DNA from: Hyaloraphidium curvatum
Lineage: Eukaryota > Monoblepharomycota > Hyaloraphidiomycetes > Hyaloraphidiales > Hyaloraphidiaceae
DNA: 64,000 bases
Reading direction: 5' to 3'
NCBI GenBank assembly: GCA_025558095.1
Contig: JAIVFI010000023.1
Span: 434,001 to 498,000 of the forward strand
Part shown: piece by piece, positions 41,518-52,355 of the stretch
How the letters are laid out: the number at the start of each line of letters is the position of its first letter
How positions within the stretch are numbered: the first letter of the stretch is position 1
Position numbers and translations under genes: made by a program
Notes under the pieces: model-generated
What the model was told of the DNA's origin: nothing
Seen by the model: only the letters and a program-made list of their open reading frames with translations
Databases searched by the model: none

Positions 41518-44290
41518 TCAGGTCGCGAACGCACTCCCCGGCTCGAGATCTCCACGTAGCCGTTTCATCTCCTCGGGCGAAGGGCCGATCCACACCGCTT
41601 CCGGGCTGCTGTCCGACTGCGAGGGATCGACGAGGGACCTGGAGGAAACGGCGGTCAGGGAAGTCGAGGCGGATCCGAGGAGCAACCCACATGATGTCCC
41701 TCTGTACCAGATCGCGCACCACGTTGTAGGCCGAATGTATCAGCTTGAACGACGTGCCCGTCTCGCCGAGCCCTGCAGAAACCGTTAGCCACGTCCACTT
41801 GCCCACTCCGCGCAACCCACCCTCGAGCACCCCGTCCACGTCCTCGATCAGGCTGCGCACCGTCTCGAGCGCCAGCTGGATCAGCTCCGGGTCCCCCGCA
41901 TGCCGGTGCAGCAGTGCCCTGAACTTTCTGATGGCGACCACGTGCACCCAGCATGCCCTGAGCGCCACCAACCCCCAGACTGGGCTGATGCGCTTGATCT
42001 CGTCCTCGCGCCGGCGGCGGAACCGCGCCTCCTTTACCGCCTGGGACTCGCCCGGCCGCCCCGGCCCGTCGTCCGGCTCCACCCGCAGCGACGACTTGCA
42101 GATCCGGCTGACGGTCATCGCAAGCGCCTCCGCCTCGACGAACTGCGGCGAGTACGGCCAAGACTCGTCCACGATGACGCGGTCAAAAATGTCGCTCGGC
42201 GAGTTGAGGATCAGCAGGTGCGTGTACGCGATCACCACGGCGTTGGGCAGCGTCGTGCGCCAGGGCCGGCCCCACTCGCGCTCCGCGATGGCGCGCAGGC
42301 CCGCGCCGTCGGTGGCCCCGACCAGCCGGCCGATCGCGGGGTGCAGCTCGCGGAACCACTCCCCGATCCCGGAAACCAGCTCTTCCCTCATTTTGCGGCC
42401 CTCGGCCTGCTCCCCGCCCGGCCCGGAAGGGGGAGCGTGCAGCCTCCATCCGCGCTGGACGAAGAACGCCTTGCACCGGACGAACTTGGCCCACAGCGGG
42501 GTCAGCGCCATCTGCAGCCACGCGTAGCCGTTGCGCAGCGCGCCCCGGCCCAGCGTGCGCGCGGCGGCGGTGCGGCGGGGGTCGCCCAGAGCGAGTGCGT
42601 GCAGCGCGTGGGCGTCGCCGAGGCGGGGCCAGCGGCACCCGGCCAGCACGCGCGCAAGGGAGGTCTCGAGCTCGTAGGGCGGTTCGGCCAGCTCGACGGT
42701 CTTTTCGGCGCGGAGGATGCCGCGCCAGACATGGCGCGGGGTCGAGGCGGGGGGAAGGGATTCGAAGAGGACGTTGGGGCCGGAGCTGAGGCGGACGTTG
42801 GCCCAGGGCACGTCGTACCGGCCCGAGGCGTCCTCGACGGGCGCCTGCGCGTCCACGAGAACGGGGAGAATGCCGAGCGCGTCGGCGAGCGCGGCGTCGC
42901 CGAGCAGCATGGCGGCACAGTGCCGAACGCGCACCTCGCGGCGGATGAAGGCCGGAAGGTCGTCCGGCGACGGCGGGTTGTCGTCGCCGGGCAGCTCGCC
43001 GAACCGCAGGCGGCCGAACAGCTCGGTCCACAGCTCGGTGATCGCAACGGCATCGGCGACCGCGCCCATGACGGTGAACGAGTGCCTGCACAGCTGGGCA
43101 AAGGTCGAAAGGTCCGTCAGCCGTTTGAGCAGGGTGGGATCCGGGCTGCGGGGGTCCAGCTCCGGCGGTGGGCGCTCCCGGATCGCACGCTGCTCTGTGC
43201 GCACGCGGTTCAGGCACTCGGCCTTGAGGGCGGCGAACCACGCGCCGTCGTGGTCAAACACGTCGTCCCAACCCCCGCCGGCAGAACGCGACCGGCGCCG
43301 CCCGATCTCGGTGTCGGCCATCCGCGAGCCGCTCAGTAGCACGCCGAGCAGCACGTTGGGGTCCGCGCGACCAGTGGCAACATCGTCGTAGAACGTCGGC
43401 GGGTGCATCGACGGGACCCTCACGTGATCGAACTCGAAGTACTGAGTGATCAGGTACGACATGACCGGCCACGGAGGAAGCATGGCGGCCGGCACCGTGG
43501 GATACAGCGACGTCAGCGGCTCGACGGGCTCGGGGATCACGGGTTCCGGCAGGAGGGCTTTCACCAGCACCGGGAAGGGTACCTGGGGCCGCTCGTCCTG
43601 TTCGGGTTCGGGAGCCAAGGGCATGGCGATGAAAGGAATGGAGGCGCGGAGGGAGAAAGACGCGCGGGCATCTTCGGGGACGCCAGCCACGAGCGCCTGG
43701 TCGTGCGTAATGTAGCCCAGCATCTCGAGCGTGGCCGGCGTGAGCGGGTCAAAGGCGTAGTGGCCGCCTTCAGGGTCCGGAAAGTGTCCCACGTCCACGG
43801 CCCACGGGTTCTGCTGAGCCGGCTCGTAGGGAGAGCCGACGGACGAGCCGCTGCCTGAAGCCGGGTTGGAGGCGGCGGCGAGGAGCGCCGAGAGCTCGCC
43901 AGGACCTCTGATGTCAGGAACGTCCTCCCCAATTGCGTCCTCGTCGCCGTCATCCGACGCCTCGCGCCGCCGCCGCCCAGCTCCCCGCTTCCGCGTGCAC
44001 GGCACGATCTCGCTGCGCCTGCGGTGGCGCTTGAGCGCGTCGCCGCGGCGGAACTCTGTCCCGCACGCCTCGCACACGTGCTTTTGGATCGAAGGAGTCG
44101 CACCGGGCTCGCCGTGCGTGACGACGTTGTGGCGCTTCAGCTCGTAGATGCGGCCGAACACCGTCCCGGGGCAGCGCTCGCAAGTAAAGGTCTCCACCTC
44201 GCCCGTGTGTTTCTTCATGTGGAGCCGGAGGTTCGCCTGGCGCTTGAACGACGCGCCGCAGTCCTGGCACACGAACGCCGAGTCGGCCAT
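41518..44290 (-). CDS. three-finger C2H2 regulator with fungal-specific middle region
   Basis: Exons 44290-41691 and 41638-41518 give 906 residues. Three zinc fingers at the N-terminus: FVCQDCGASFKRQANLRLHM, FTCERCPGTVFGRIYELKRH (with an extra residue between cysteines and histidines) and HVCEACGTEFRRGDALKRH. After a nuclear-signal-like CTRKRGAGRRRR comes an acidic linker and a long helical region (e.g. SYLITQYFEFDHVRVPSMHP, AFFVQRGWRLHAPPS, VVIAYTHLLILNSPSDIFDR) like the Fungal_trans domain. The last intron was placed with a GTGGGT donor because the exon then ends in a natural SPEEMKRLRGDLEPGSAFAT tail; otherwise the frame would run into the neighbouring gene. The target is unknown. Confidence 0.82.
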
Positions 44291-44581
44291 CGCGGCCAAA
44301 AGCCGGCGACGGGGCTCGTGGCGTCCGCAGGCGCCCGCGGCTGCGGCGGGTCTGTCGCCGTCAAACCGCCCCCCACGGGGTCGCGAGGGGCAAAACGGTC
44401 CGTTCCCTTGGTCGCGGTCGATCCCGCGCTCGTGCCTTCCCCAAACATTGGAATCGGAGATTCCGAGCCTCTCTGCGGCGCAGGTTGCCGGCGGAGGTCG
44501 CTTGCGCAGCTCTTTCCACTTCTTTCTGTTGAGATTCGGCTCGGACTGGTCCGCGGCCCGCGCCGTCGTGCCGGAACGGAG

Positions 44582-44788
44582 ATGCCCCTGGACGCACCGA
44601 AACCCCGCGTGCGGACCCAGCAGTCGCTCGTCGCGCTGCTCGAGAGGAACTTTGCGCTGCTGCAGTCGTGGCTCGAGGACCCGCAGACCAAGCGCGGTCA
44701 GCTGCAGGAGGCGCGCCGGCCGTCGTGGGTCGGAGAGGACTCGACCGGGGTCCGGCGGGGTTCCGAAGTCGCCGATTCCCGGGCGTAA
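44582..44788 (+). CDS. possible short protein, 68 residues
   Basis: A short open frame starting MPLDAPKPRVRTQQSLVALL and continuing ERNFALLQSWLEDPQTKRGQ. The first half is a plausible amphipathic helix and the composition differs from the Arg/Ala shadows around it. It is divergent from the C2H2 regulator (291 bp between starts). No family is recognised, and it could be the first exon of a longer gene or an upstream frame. Weak evidence. Confidence 0.3.
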   Translation: MPLDAPKPRVRTQQSLVALLERNFALLQSWLEDPQTKRGQLQEARRPSWVGEDSTGVRRGSEVADSRA

Positions 44789-45124
44789 CTTCGTTGCCGG
44801 CATTTCTTGAATCTGCCATGGACTTGGACCAAAGGCAGCTCGCTGCTGGTCGGTTCGCGGGCGTGCTCCGGCCGAATCGGAAGTTGTAGAAAGACCTCAA
44901 CCGACCTCGGAGCGGAGCGCGGACATGAATGTCCATGGCAGGTCGTCGGTGTAACCTGCACGCTGGGACTTGGGATTGCTGGACGTCTATGTGAAGAGCA
45001 GGGGTGAACTTTGCCATGTCGGTGGACTTTGCTATGTCGGGATACCCAGATTCGTTTCGAGATGTATATATGCTCTCTATCGAGTTAAATCTATCTGCCT
45101 GTCTTCCATGGTGACCTTGTTCGA
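44789..45124. other. intergenic region
   Basis: 336 bp between the possible short gene and the stop of the large fusion gene. GC is lower than in neighbours. Nothing recognisable is present. Confidence 0.35.
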
Positions 45125-48100
45125 CTACCAGCCGTCCCGAAGCACCACCTCGAGCTGGTCGGCGAAGAAGTCCGCGTCCTCGACCGAGATGCACATCGGC
45201 GGCTTGATCTTGAGCACGTTGCTCCGCTCTCCGGTCGGCTGGCAAATCACGCCGAGCTCCCTGAGCCTGTCGCAGATGGCCCCGCACTCTTTGGTCGCCG
45301 GCTCGAGCGTTTCCCTGTCCCTGACAAGCTCGGCGCCCAGGTACAGCCCGATGCCGTGCACCGCGCCGACTATCGGGTACCGCTCCTTCATGTCGGCCAG
45401 CCTCTCGAGGAGCCTGGACCCCACCCGCGCCGCGTTCTCTTGCAGCCCCTCGTCCCGTATGGCATCGAGCACGGTGCACCCGACTACGCACGAGACGGGG
45501 CTCCCTCCCGCGCTGGAGAAGAAGTTGCCCTGCGCCGAAAACGCGTCGGCGATCTCCTTCCGGGTGATCACCGCGCCGAGCGGGTGCCCGTTCCCGAGCG
45601 CCTTGGCGACGGTGATGATGTCCGGCACGACCGCGGGGCGGGCGAGCTCGTGCGCCCAGAACGCGGCGCCGGTGCGGGCCAGGCCGACCTGCACCTCGTC
45701 CGCGATCGCGTAGCCGCCGGCCTCGCGGACCGCGGCGTAGGCGGCATGGAGGTAGCCGTCGGGGAGCACGACGCCGCCGGCGTTGCCGAAGAGGGGCTCG
45801 CAGATGAAGGCGGCGGGGGGCTTGCCGTCCGTGGCCAGTGAGCGGATGAGACCAGTGACGTCGGCGGCGTAGCCGGCGGCTGCTTCGGCGCCGCGGTAAG
45901 TGCCGCGGTAGCTGTTGGGCGCAGCTGCGAGGTGGATCCAGTCGGGACGCGTCTCAAGGGCCCGTGGATTGTCGTATAGCGACGTGGTGACGGAGTCGGA
46001 CAAGAAGGTCCTGCAAAGCAGTCAGTGACAACTCAAGCCCTGTCCAAAATGTGCTCACCATCCGTGATATGCCTCCCGAACGGCCACAACGTCCTGCCGC
46101 CCGGTGATAGTCCGCGCCATGTGAAGTGCAAGATCGACGGCTTCCGACCCGCTGTTGACGAGGAACACCGTGTCGAGCCCCTCGGGTGCCAACTTCGCCA
46201 GGCGCTCGCAGAGCTCGGCAATAGCGGCATAGTGGAACCTGGAGTTGGTGTTGAGCAGCCTCATCTGCCTCGACACAACCTCCGCCAGCTTCGGGTGGGA
46301 GTGCCCGATCGCGGCAACGTTGTTCACCATGTCCAGGTACGTCCTCGCGTCGCAGTCCACCAGGTGCGCCCGCCAGCCGCGCTCGATCCGCATCGGATCG
46401 GCGTAGTAGTGCTCCTGCAGCCGTGCGAAAGTGGCGTCTCGGCGGGCCAGCAGGGCGCGGGCGTCTTCGGGAACGTAGGAAGCCTGAACGCCAAGAAGGA
46501 CGTCCGGGGACGGGCACAGCGATGTCCAGGCTCCACGCCACACGGGGGCGACGAACTCGGGGGGTTCGAGATCGCGAGCGAGGCAAAGGCGGATGCGCAG
46601 CACACCGGAGCTTGAAACGCGTCCCAGTGGATCGCCAACTGCAACAGAAATTCCGGCGGCAGGAGCCGATTCAGCACCACGAATGAAAACACGACCCGGG
46701 CCACCATCCAAGACGAGGTGATCGCCGTGGTGAGCCACAGTTCCCGTCCAGGGTGCACGAATCTCGGTGCCCGCCCCAGCTAACACGTCGATGCCCAGCG
46801 GCACCGTGGCAAGTGTAACGCTGCTGTTCACCACGGTCCGCGTAAGCCGCGGCTCGGCCCAGCGCGTACACGCGGCATGTGTTGGCGATTCCGCGGCGGC
46901 TTTGCGGAGGATCCGATCGTCCTCAGCGGCCCCGTGCAGATGGTTGCCCGAATGAAGCTTTTCCGACGTCGAAGACAGGTCCACCACAGCAAACGTGCCG
47001 TGCAGCGACGGCAAAAGCGGGGCGGCCGAGGCCAGCAGCGCCAACTGTTCTGCCACCTTGGGCGAAGGGCCCTTTCCGAGAGCGCGCCGCAAGGCCTCCT
47101 CCCCGGCAACAAAAGGAACAGAGCAGGCCATTTTCCAAATCCTCGTCTCGGATTCCAGCGCTCCCGTCGCAGATTCGTTGTCGGGATCCAGCTTGGTTTG
47201 GTGCTCACCGCACGCCACGAGGACCGCACCGCGGAGCACCACCAATGGCCAGAAGGCCGAGATCTCGGCGTCAGTCAGTGGCACGAGCTGGTTGAAGGAA
47301 ACTATCGCCGGAATGACCGCCATGGGATCGCCATCGCCGTGCCTGAGTACGCAAGAAGCTGTTACGGCAAGCTCCCCGACGCGCCAGCTGCGGCCAAGGT
47401 CCCCGAAATCAATAATCCCGTTCGGTCGGAGCCGGCCCGCAGCATCGGGAGAGGCGACGACATTGTCGTCCGTGATGTCGCCGTGGATGGTCTGGATCGC
47501 AAGGTGCGGAATCAAAGGCTCCAGAGCTCCCAGCACACGGTCCACGCTTGCCGCAACGGCCGCCCGCTTGGCGGGGTCCGCGATGGAGCCCAACAAGGCG
47601 CGCGTGACGGCCGCCGCGTTCCGCAGGTCCCACTGTCCCATCGGCTGGTCGAGGCCGGGGTGGTCAAAGTCGGCCAGCGCCGAGACGGAGCGGCCGGCAA
47701 GCCTCCCGAGGTCCTCGACGACGCAAGGTGCCAGGTAGCTCTTCTGCGGCAGAGGAACGCCTTCCAGGTAGGTGACCACGCGGACAAGTAGCGTCTCCTC
47801 GCCGATGCGGGCTTCGCGGATGAAACTCCCGTCGAGCGACTGAACGGGCTGAGGAACGGCAAAGGGCTCTGCGCTCCCTGCGACGTGCGCCGCGATGTGG
47901 AGCAAAGCGGAATCCTGAGCTTCCAGCGACAACCGCGGCCAGGACCGGTTCGCTATCTTGAGCACGAGGCGGCCGCCGGGCTTTCCGACGCGGAAATTTC
48001 TGTCCTGGTTGGATCCGAGCTCTCTGATTTGCAGATCGCCGGACAGGCCCCAGAGGGACGAAGCAAGCGCCGCGGCGCCCGCATCGTCGATGACGGGCCG

Positions 48101-48133
48101 CGGAAAAAGCTCAATCCCGGCCGCATCGCTCAT
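45125..48133 (-). CDS. APH-type kinase / M23-like / class-III aminotransferase fusion
   Basis: Exons 48133-46059 and 46010-45125 give 986 residues. Domain 1 (1-400) is an aminoglycoside/choline-kinase-like phosphotransferase: GGRLVLKIANRS, IHGDITDDNVVASPD (H217-D219), GIIDFGDLG (D242). Domain 2 (about 440-525) resembles a LytM/M23 beta-roll (GTEIRAPWTGTVAHHGDHLV) probably used as a linker. Domain 3 is a PLP class-III transaminase-like lyase: FLVNSGSEAVDLALHMAR, YHGW, FICEPLFGNAGGVVLPDGYL, IADEVQVGLARTG and PLP lysine in TVAKALGNGHPLG. In animals 5-hydroxylysine kinase and 5-phosphohydroxylysine phospho-lyase are the same two families as separate proteins, so sequential phosphorylation and elimination on one hydroxy-amine substrate is likely. 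Confidence 0.85.
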
Positions 48134-48293
48134 TTTCGCGCGTTTCTGGCGCAACAGGCGCTCGGAAGCGCGTTTTCTTAGTGGAGCAAGGGCGACGAAA
48201 ATGGTGTGTGATCGACGAGATCGACCCGCCCGTGGCGACTTCTACAGCATTGTGTTTGCCAAACGCCAAGATCGCTGACCGGGAGGGAGTCTA

Positions 48294-49413
48294 TCAATAC
48301 GCAACTTCGCGATAATACTTCTCCATGAGCTTCTTCGCCTTTTCCGCCCTCGGAACCTCGGGAAGAAGCATGGGATAGTAGGAAGCCCCAGCAACGTGCA
48401 GGAGAAAGTCACCCTTCTGCCACGGCCGCTTGTCCCTCTGGCAGGGGATCTCGGGAGGGTAGGCGTTGATCAAGTGTTGGTCGACGAAGACCGTGCTATC
48501 TGCGATGCCCAGGTAGTTGGTCGAAAGAAACGTGTGCAGGACACCCTGCTCGTTGCTCGTGGGGTCACGTTCGTCGTGGTACCGAATCATCTCGCGCAGA
48601 AAATGCCGCATGTAGGCCGAGTTGCGGAAAAAGACTGAGCCTGCGTTGATCATGTTGCAGTCCTTCGAGATCACCATCTCCGGACCGTTCTCGGCGTCGA
48701 AGCCCGGAAGAATGTCCTCCAGCCGCACCGTCAGGTTGGTCACGAGCGTGTCCGAGTCGATCATCCATATCATTTCGGCCGCGTCGGATGCGTTGAAGGC
48801 AGCAAGCACGGCGTAGATTTTAGCCCACATGATCCACGTCCCTTGAGGCATGCCCGCGATTGAGTCTGTTGTCGTGTGCAGGTGTAGCGGGTATCCGTGC
48901 TTGTGTGAATAAATCAGCTTGTTCGAAATCGAGGGGAGACTTGATCACAAGTTCCCGTTGATGTAATGGACGTAGATGGTGCAGGGTGATCAGCGGAGGA
49001 AGGGTTGTGTAGCCCCGGGAGAGTGATCACAGGTAAGATTGTGATCCGCAACGAGTCAAAGGAACTCACGTATAGCCCGTTTCCGCGGTCGCGAGCATCA
49101 CTATGCCGACCCTCTTCCTCGGCGGGGTTGGAGCAGCAGCGTGCGACGGGCCAGCGTGTTCCACGAAAAGCGCGGCGAATGAGCAGAGCAGGACCACGAC
49201 CAGTAAAACGTTCCAGAGAGGTGCTCGCCACGTAAAGTCGCTGACGAAGCGGGGCTCTTTGGAAGGGGACGGCGATCGTCCCCGGCGCGGAGGTGTCAAT
49301 GGCGGAGTGAGGGAGGGCCAACTGATCCCGAGTCCGACCGGCTTTGACCGGGCACCGGGGTGCTCCCATGCCATTGGCAGAATAGAAGGCAATGAGGTCG
49401 ATGCAGAGGGCAT
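48294..49413 (-). CDS. GT34-type glycosyltransferase, type II membrane protein
   Basis: Exons 49413-49070 and 48939-48294 give 329 residues. A Ser/Pro-rich cytosolic tail is followed by a signal anchor at about residues 67-84 (LWNVLLVVVLLCSFAALF). The catalytic part starts RVGIVMLATAETGY and continues ISNKLIYSHKHGYPLHLHTT, TWIMWAKIYAVLAAF, the metal-binding D-x-D in MIWMIDSDTLVTN (D176, D178), MINAGSVFFRNSAYMRHFL and the acceptor region QGVLHTFL. This matches GT34 alpha-1,2-galactosyl- or alpha-1,6-mannosyltransferases (gma12/MNN10) of the Golgi. It starts 214 bp from the divergent haem-oxygenase-like gene. The closing HVAGASYYPML fits the family's H-x-AG near the end. Confidence 0.82.
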
Positions 49414-49627
49414 TTTGGAACACGAAGTGGGACTTCTTGAAGTTTGGCCTGAAGATTCGACGCGTCGCACGAGCAAGTTTGGCGATCCGAACTCCGCGCT
49501 CCGTCCAAGCGTTGGTCCACCCTCCAGGCCCTTCAAGAGCGCCGGCTTCAACACGTTGCGATTGGCGCGGCAAACTTGCCTTGAACGTGTCCAGCGCAAC
49601 GCGCTCTGCACCCCGACCGGCCTCGAG

Positions 49628-50549
49628 ATGCCCTCCATGGCGGCGACACCGCAGACCCTGACCGCGGCGCTCTGGGCACACGTCAAGGGCCGGCACCGGC
49701 GGTCAAACAACCTCGTTAACCTGAAGCTCGTTGGGGCGCTGAGCTCGCGTTCCGTCTACGCGCAACTCGTGCGCGATTTCTACGAGGTCTTCAGAACGTT
49801 CGAATCGCTGTGGGATCAAGAGCTGCGCGATTCGAAAGAGCGCGACTCGGGCCGTCTCCTGCGTGGCGCTGGCGAGGCGTTGGCGCTCTTTGGCCGCACC
49901 AAGGCATTCGAGAGGGACCTCCACTACTACTATGGGAGCGATTGGGAAACGGTGTCGAAGCCCACGCCAACGGCTCTGGCCTATTGCGACCACATAAAGG
50001 ACGTCGCGAAACAAGATCCGGACTTGCTGCTCTGCTTCATTTACGCGTTCTACTCGGGTCTCATGGCCGGGGGCTGGGTGCTAAGGAGGAAGATCATACG
50101 CGTGGTCTGGCGGCTGCCCAGTGAGATCGACTGGGACAAGAGGTCCGGCGGTTCAGTGAGTTCTTGAAGATGCCCGCCTAAAGAATGGACCACCAACAAC
50201 GGGCCCAGGGGACGTCGATCTTTGAATTTTCGCTTCCGAGCGCCCCGCGCGAGCTGGCGGAGATTCACCTCGTGCGGACACAGCTCAAGGCGATCCTCGA
50301 TGCGGTGCCGTGGCGGGAAGCTGGACCTGACAAGCTTCAGAAGATGAAGGAAGAGCTCGTCCGCGTGTTCGAGTGGAACGATATGGTTATCTCCAACGTT
50401 CCTGGTGAGCCGCTGTTATGTTGATTATAGGACGCTCATTGACCGTCGACGACGCTTTCACAGGCGGCCTTTACGAGTTTGTGATGGCGTGGATCTGGTG
50501 GATTGTTGGATTGGTCTTGCTGATCTTTCTTTGGCTCATGTTTCGCTGA
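49628..50549 (+). CDS. haem-oxygenase-like tail-anchored protein
   Basis: Exons 49628-50142, 50184-50404 and 50464-50549 give 273 residues. The all-helical haem oxygenase layout is visible: LWAHVKGRHRRSNNLVNLKL with the candidate proximal His, AQLVRDFYEVFRTFESLWDQ, FERDLHYYYGSDWETVSKPT, then LLCFIYAFYSGLMAGGWVL, aligned to the distal helix A-Y-x-R-Y-L-G-D-L-S-G-G. The C-terminus is a membrane anchor (FVMAWIWWIVGLVLLIFLW), as in ER haem oxygenases. The Gly-Asp-Leu-Ser-Gly-Gly sequence is changed to SGLMAGG, removing the Asp that supports oxygen activation, so haem cleavage may be lost. The start could also be the ATG at 49637. Confidence 0.75.
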
Positions 50550-50623
50550 TGACATAGACCTTTACACTTCCTTTGATGCTACTTCCATGGTTGGGCAGTT
50601 CCGTTAACACTTCCTTACAAGCT

Positions 50624-52265
50624 TCAGCAATTGATCTCCGGGTAGCAGCTTGGCGGGCGGTAGCCGACAAACAGTCCGATGTTGACGGCGACGTAGATCA
50701 CTGCAAGGTTTTGTTATTCTCCTTCCCATCAGCTTCTCGCGCAACCCACCGAGAGCAACAACAAAGGTGATCAGCGAAAGCGACACCAGAAAGTCGCGGT
50801 ACGAATCTCCCTTCGCAATCGAGCAAGGCCCGTATCCCCAGCACACCCTTGCAGGCTTCGAAGGAACCTCGTCCGGATCGGAGACGTCGCCATTGATTGC
50901 GACAGCGGTCGTCTTTCGCTGCGACGCCGTGCTGACATGGGGTGACACGGACGAAGCCTCCTCGGCGAAAGCAGCAGCCTTTCCTTCGATTTCGGAGGAC
51001 GACTTCTCCGCGGCGAGTTTTTCCTGCTTGGCCTCGTACTGTATGAGGAGCCATCGTTCCACGATGCTCTCGATGAAGATGAGGCCCACCAAGACCATGG
51101 TAGTGATATTAATGTAGTCCCCGACTGAAAGTGATGTAGGAACTGTTGTGATGGGATGGATGGTAAGCAGCAGGCCCCGTGCAAGAAGAGATGGATGGGA
51201 ACCCACAGCCTAGGAAGGCGTTCAAGGAATTGATGTTGAGCACAACGACGAAGATGCTATGAAGGTGGTTAGCTTCCGCCCGGCGATCAAGAGCTTGTTG
51301 CGTCTCACCTGGCGCCGAGGATGCCCATCCTCGCATCAAAGTGGTCCGTGACGGGGAGAACAAGGGCGCCCAAGCTCATGGCGAAGCTCAAATAAGAGGG
51401 CAACATTATCTGCACAAAATTCGTCGTATCGTCTCGTGCCAATTCGAAAACGATGGTAACGCGGTCAAACTGAGGCACCTGGGAAAGGTACGTTGTGCCA
51501 ATCAGAAAACGATGGTAACGCGGTCAAACTGACGCACCTGAGAAAGGTACGTTTCGCTGTACTCCACGACGCTTCGCAAGACGGTCGGCGGACCGCTGCG
51601 GAGCGCGAGGGCCGGGTCCATCGCAACGTCCGGGGCAACCACGCTGTTCTTGTCGTCGTAGACCAGCTTGAGTGCAGTTGTGTCCGGGAGCGCCTCGATG
51701 ATCAATCGCAGATAGGTCTCGTCGAAGGGATAGTATCTCAGATCCTCGTCGACCCTGATGTGGGGGACATTCGTCGTGGAGAGGTTGGAGTTGGGACGCT
51801 CCCTCTATAGATGCCGCGAGCCTACCTGGCTGTCGCCTGAACCTTCATCGTGCTCCAGTGAACAAAGGCGGGGCCGAGCTGGGCGGCGGGAGGAATCGTA
51901 CGGTACTCCTGGCCCGACACCGACAGGCCTCCCGGCTTCAAGTTGAGGATCTCGACAGTGTCCCAAAGGGTCACGTTTGCGTCGCAGACCATGGTGATCC
52001 ACCCTTCCCAGACCGCGCTGTCGTCCGCGAAGGAGAAGCCGAGCAGAGACATCGTGTACGTCTCGAAATGGCACTCCGTGGCAGTCTCGTTCGTCTGTCT
52101 GGCGGCAATGTCCCGCTGGACAGGTCGACCGGTCTTGCCGGCGTCGCGGCCCACGGCCCCTCGCCGGTAGGCGGCGGCCTCGACCCGCCCCGCCGCCAAA
52201 AAGACGAGGAGGACGAGCAGGGAGGCGCGGAGGAGGAAATCGGGCAGACTTCGGCGGTGTCCCAT
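50624..52265 (-). CDS. pentameric ligand-gated ion channel homologue (Cys-less, prokaryote-like)
   Basis: Six exons: 52265-51843, 51804-51538, 51478-51309, 51256-51207, 51124-50750 and 50700-50624, giving 453 residues; every junction keeps frame. A signal peptide (LLRASLLVLLVFLAAGRVEA) leads an extracellular beta-region with WEGWITMVCDANVTLW, the P-F-D signature DLRYYPFDETYLRLIIEA (residues 167-169) and VVEYSETYLSQVPQFDRVTI. Then four membrane helices: M1 VQIMLPSYLSFAMSLGALVL, pore-like M2 RMGILGASIFVVVLNINSL, M3 INITTMVLVGLIFIESIVE, a polar M3-M4 loop, and M4 LITFVVALVIYVAVNIGLFV. The exon holding the PFD segment has no cysteine, so there is no Cys-loop, as in bacterial GLIC/ELIC. Ligand and ion selectivity unknown. 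The second intron lies in a 59-bp tandem duplication. Confidence 0.75.
51436..51553 (-). repeat. 59-bp tandem duplication that contains an intron
   Basis: Two direct copies, 51436-51494 and 51495-51553, match at 55 of 59 positions by my count. In the channel gene (minus strand) the exon ends inside the second copy at 51538, the intron runs 51537-51479 (59 nt), and the next exon begins inside the first copy at 51478. Both copies hold the same CAG|GTGC junction. The intron therefore equals one repeat period, contains an in-frame TGA and is not a multiple of three, so it must be removed. This is the layout expected when a coding segment with an AG|GT is duplicated in tandem. Confidence 0.9.
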
Positions 52266-52355
52266 GTTAGGGATGTTGGTGTGGCTGATGGCGAGGGACG
52301 CCGCCGATGAAACCCTCAGCCCCTGAACGACCGATTCCTCAAAGCAACATCCACT

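Noticed and set aside
46878-47791. A 304-codon plus-strand frame
   Set aside because: Antisense to the kinase domain of the fusion protein.
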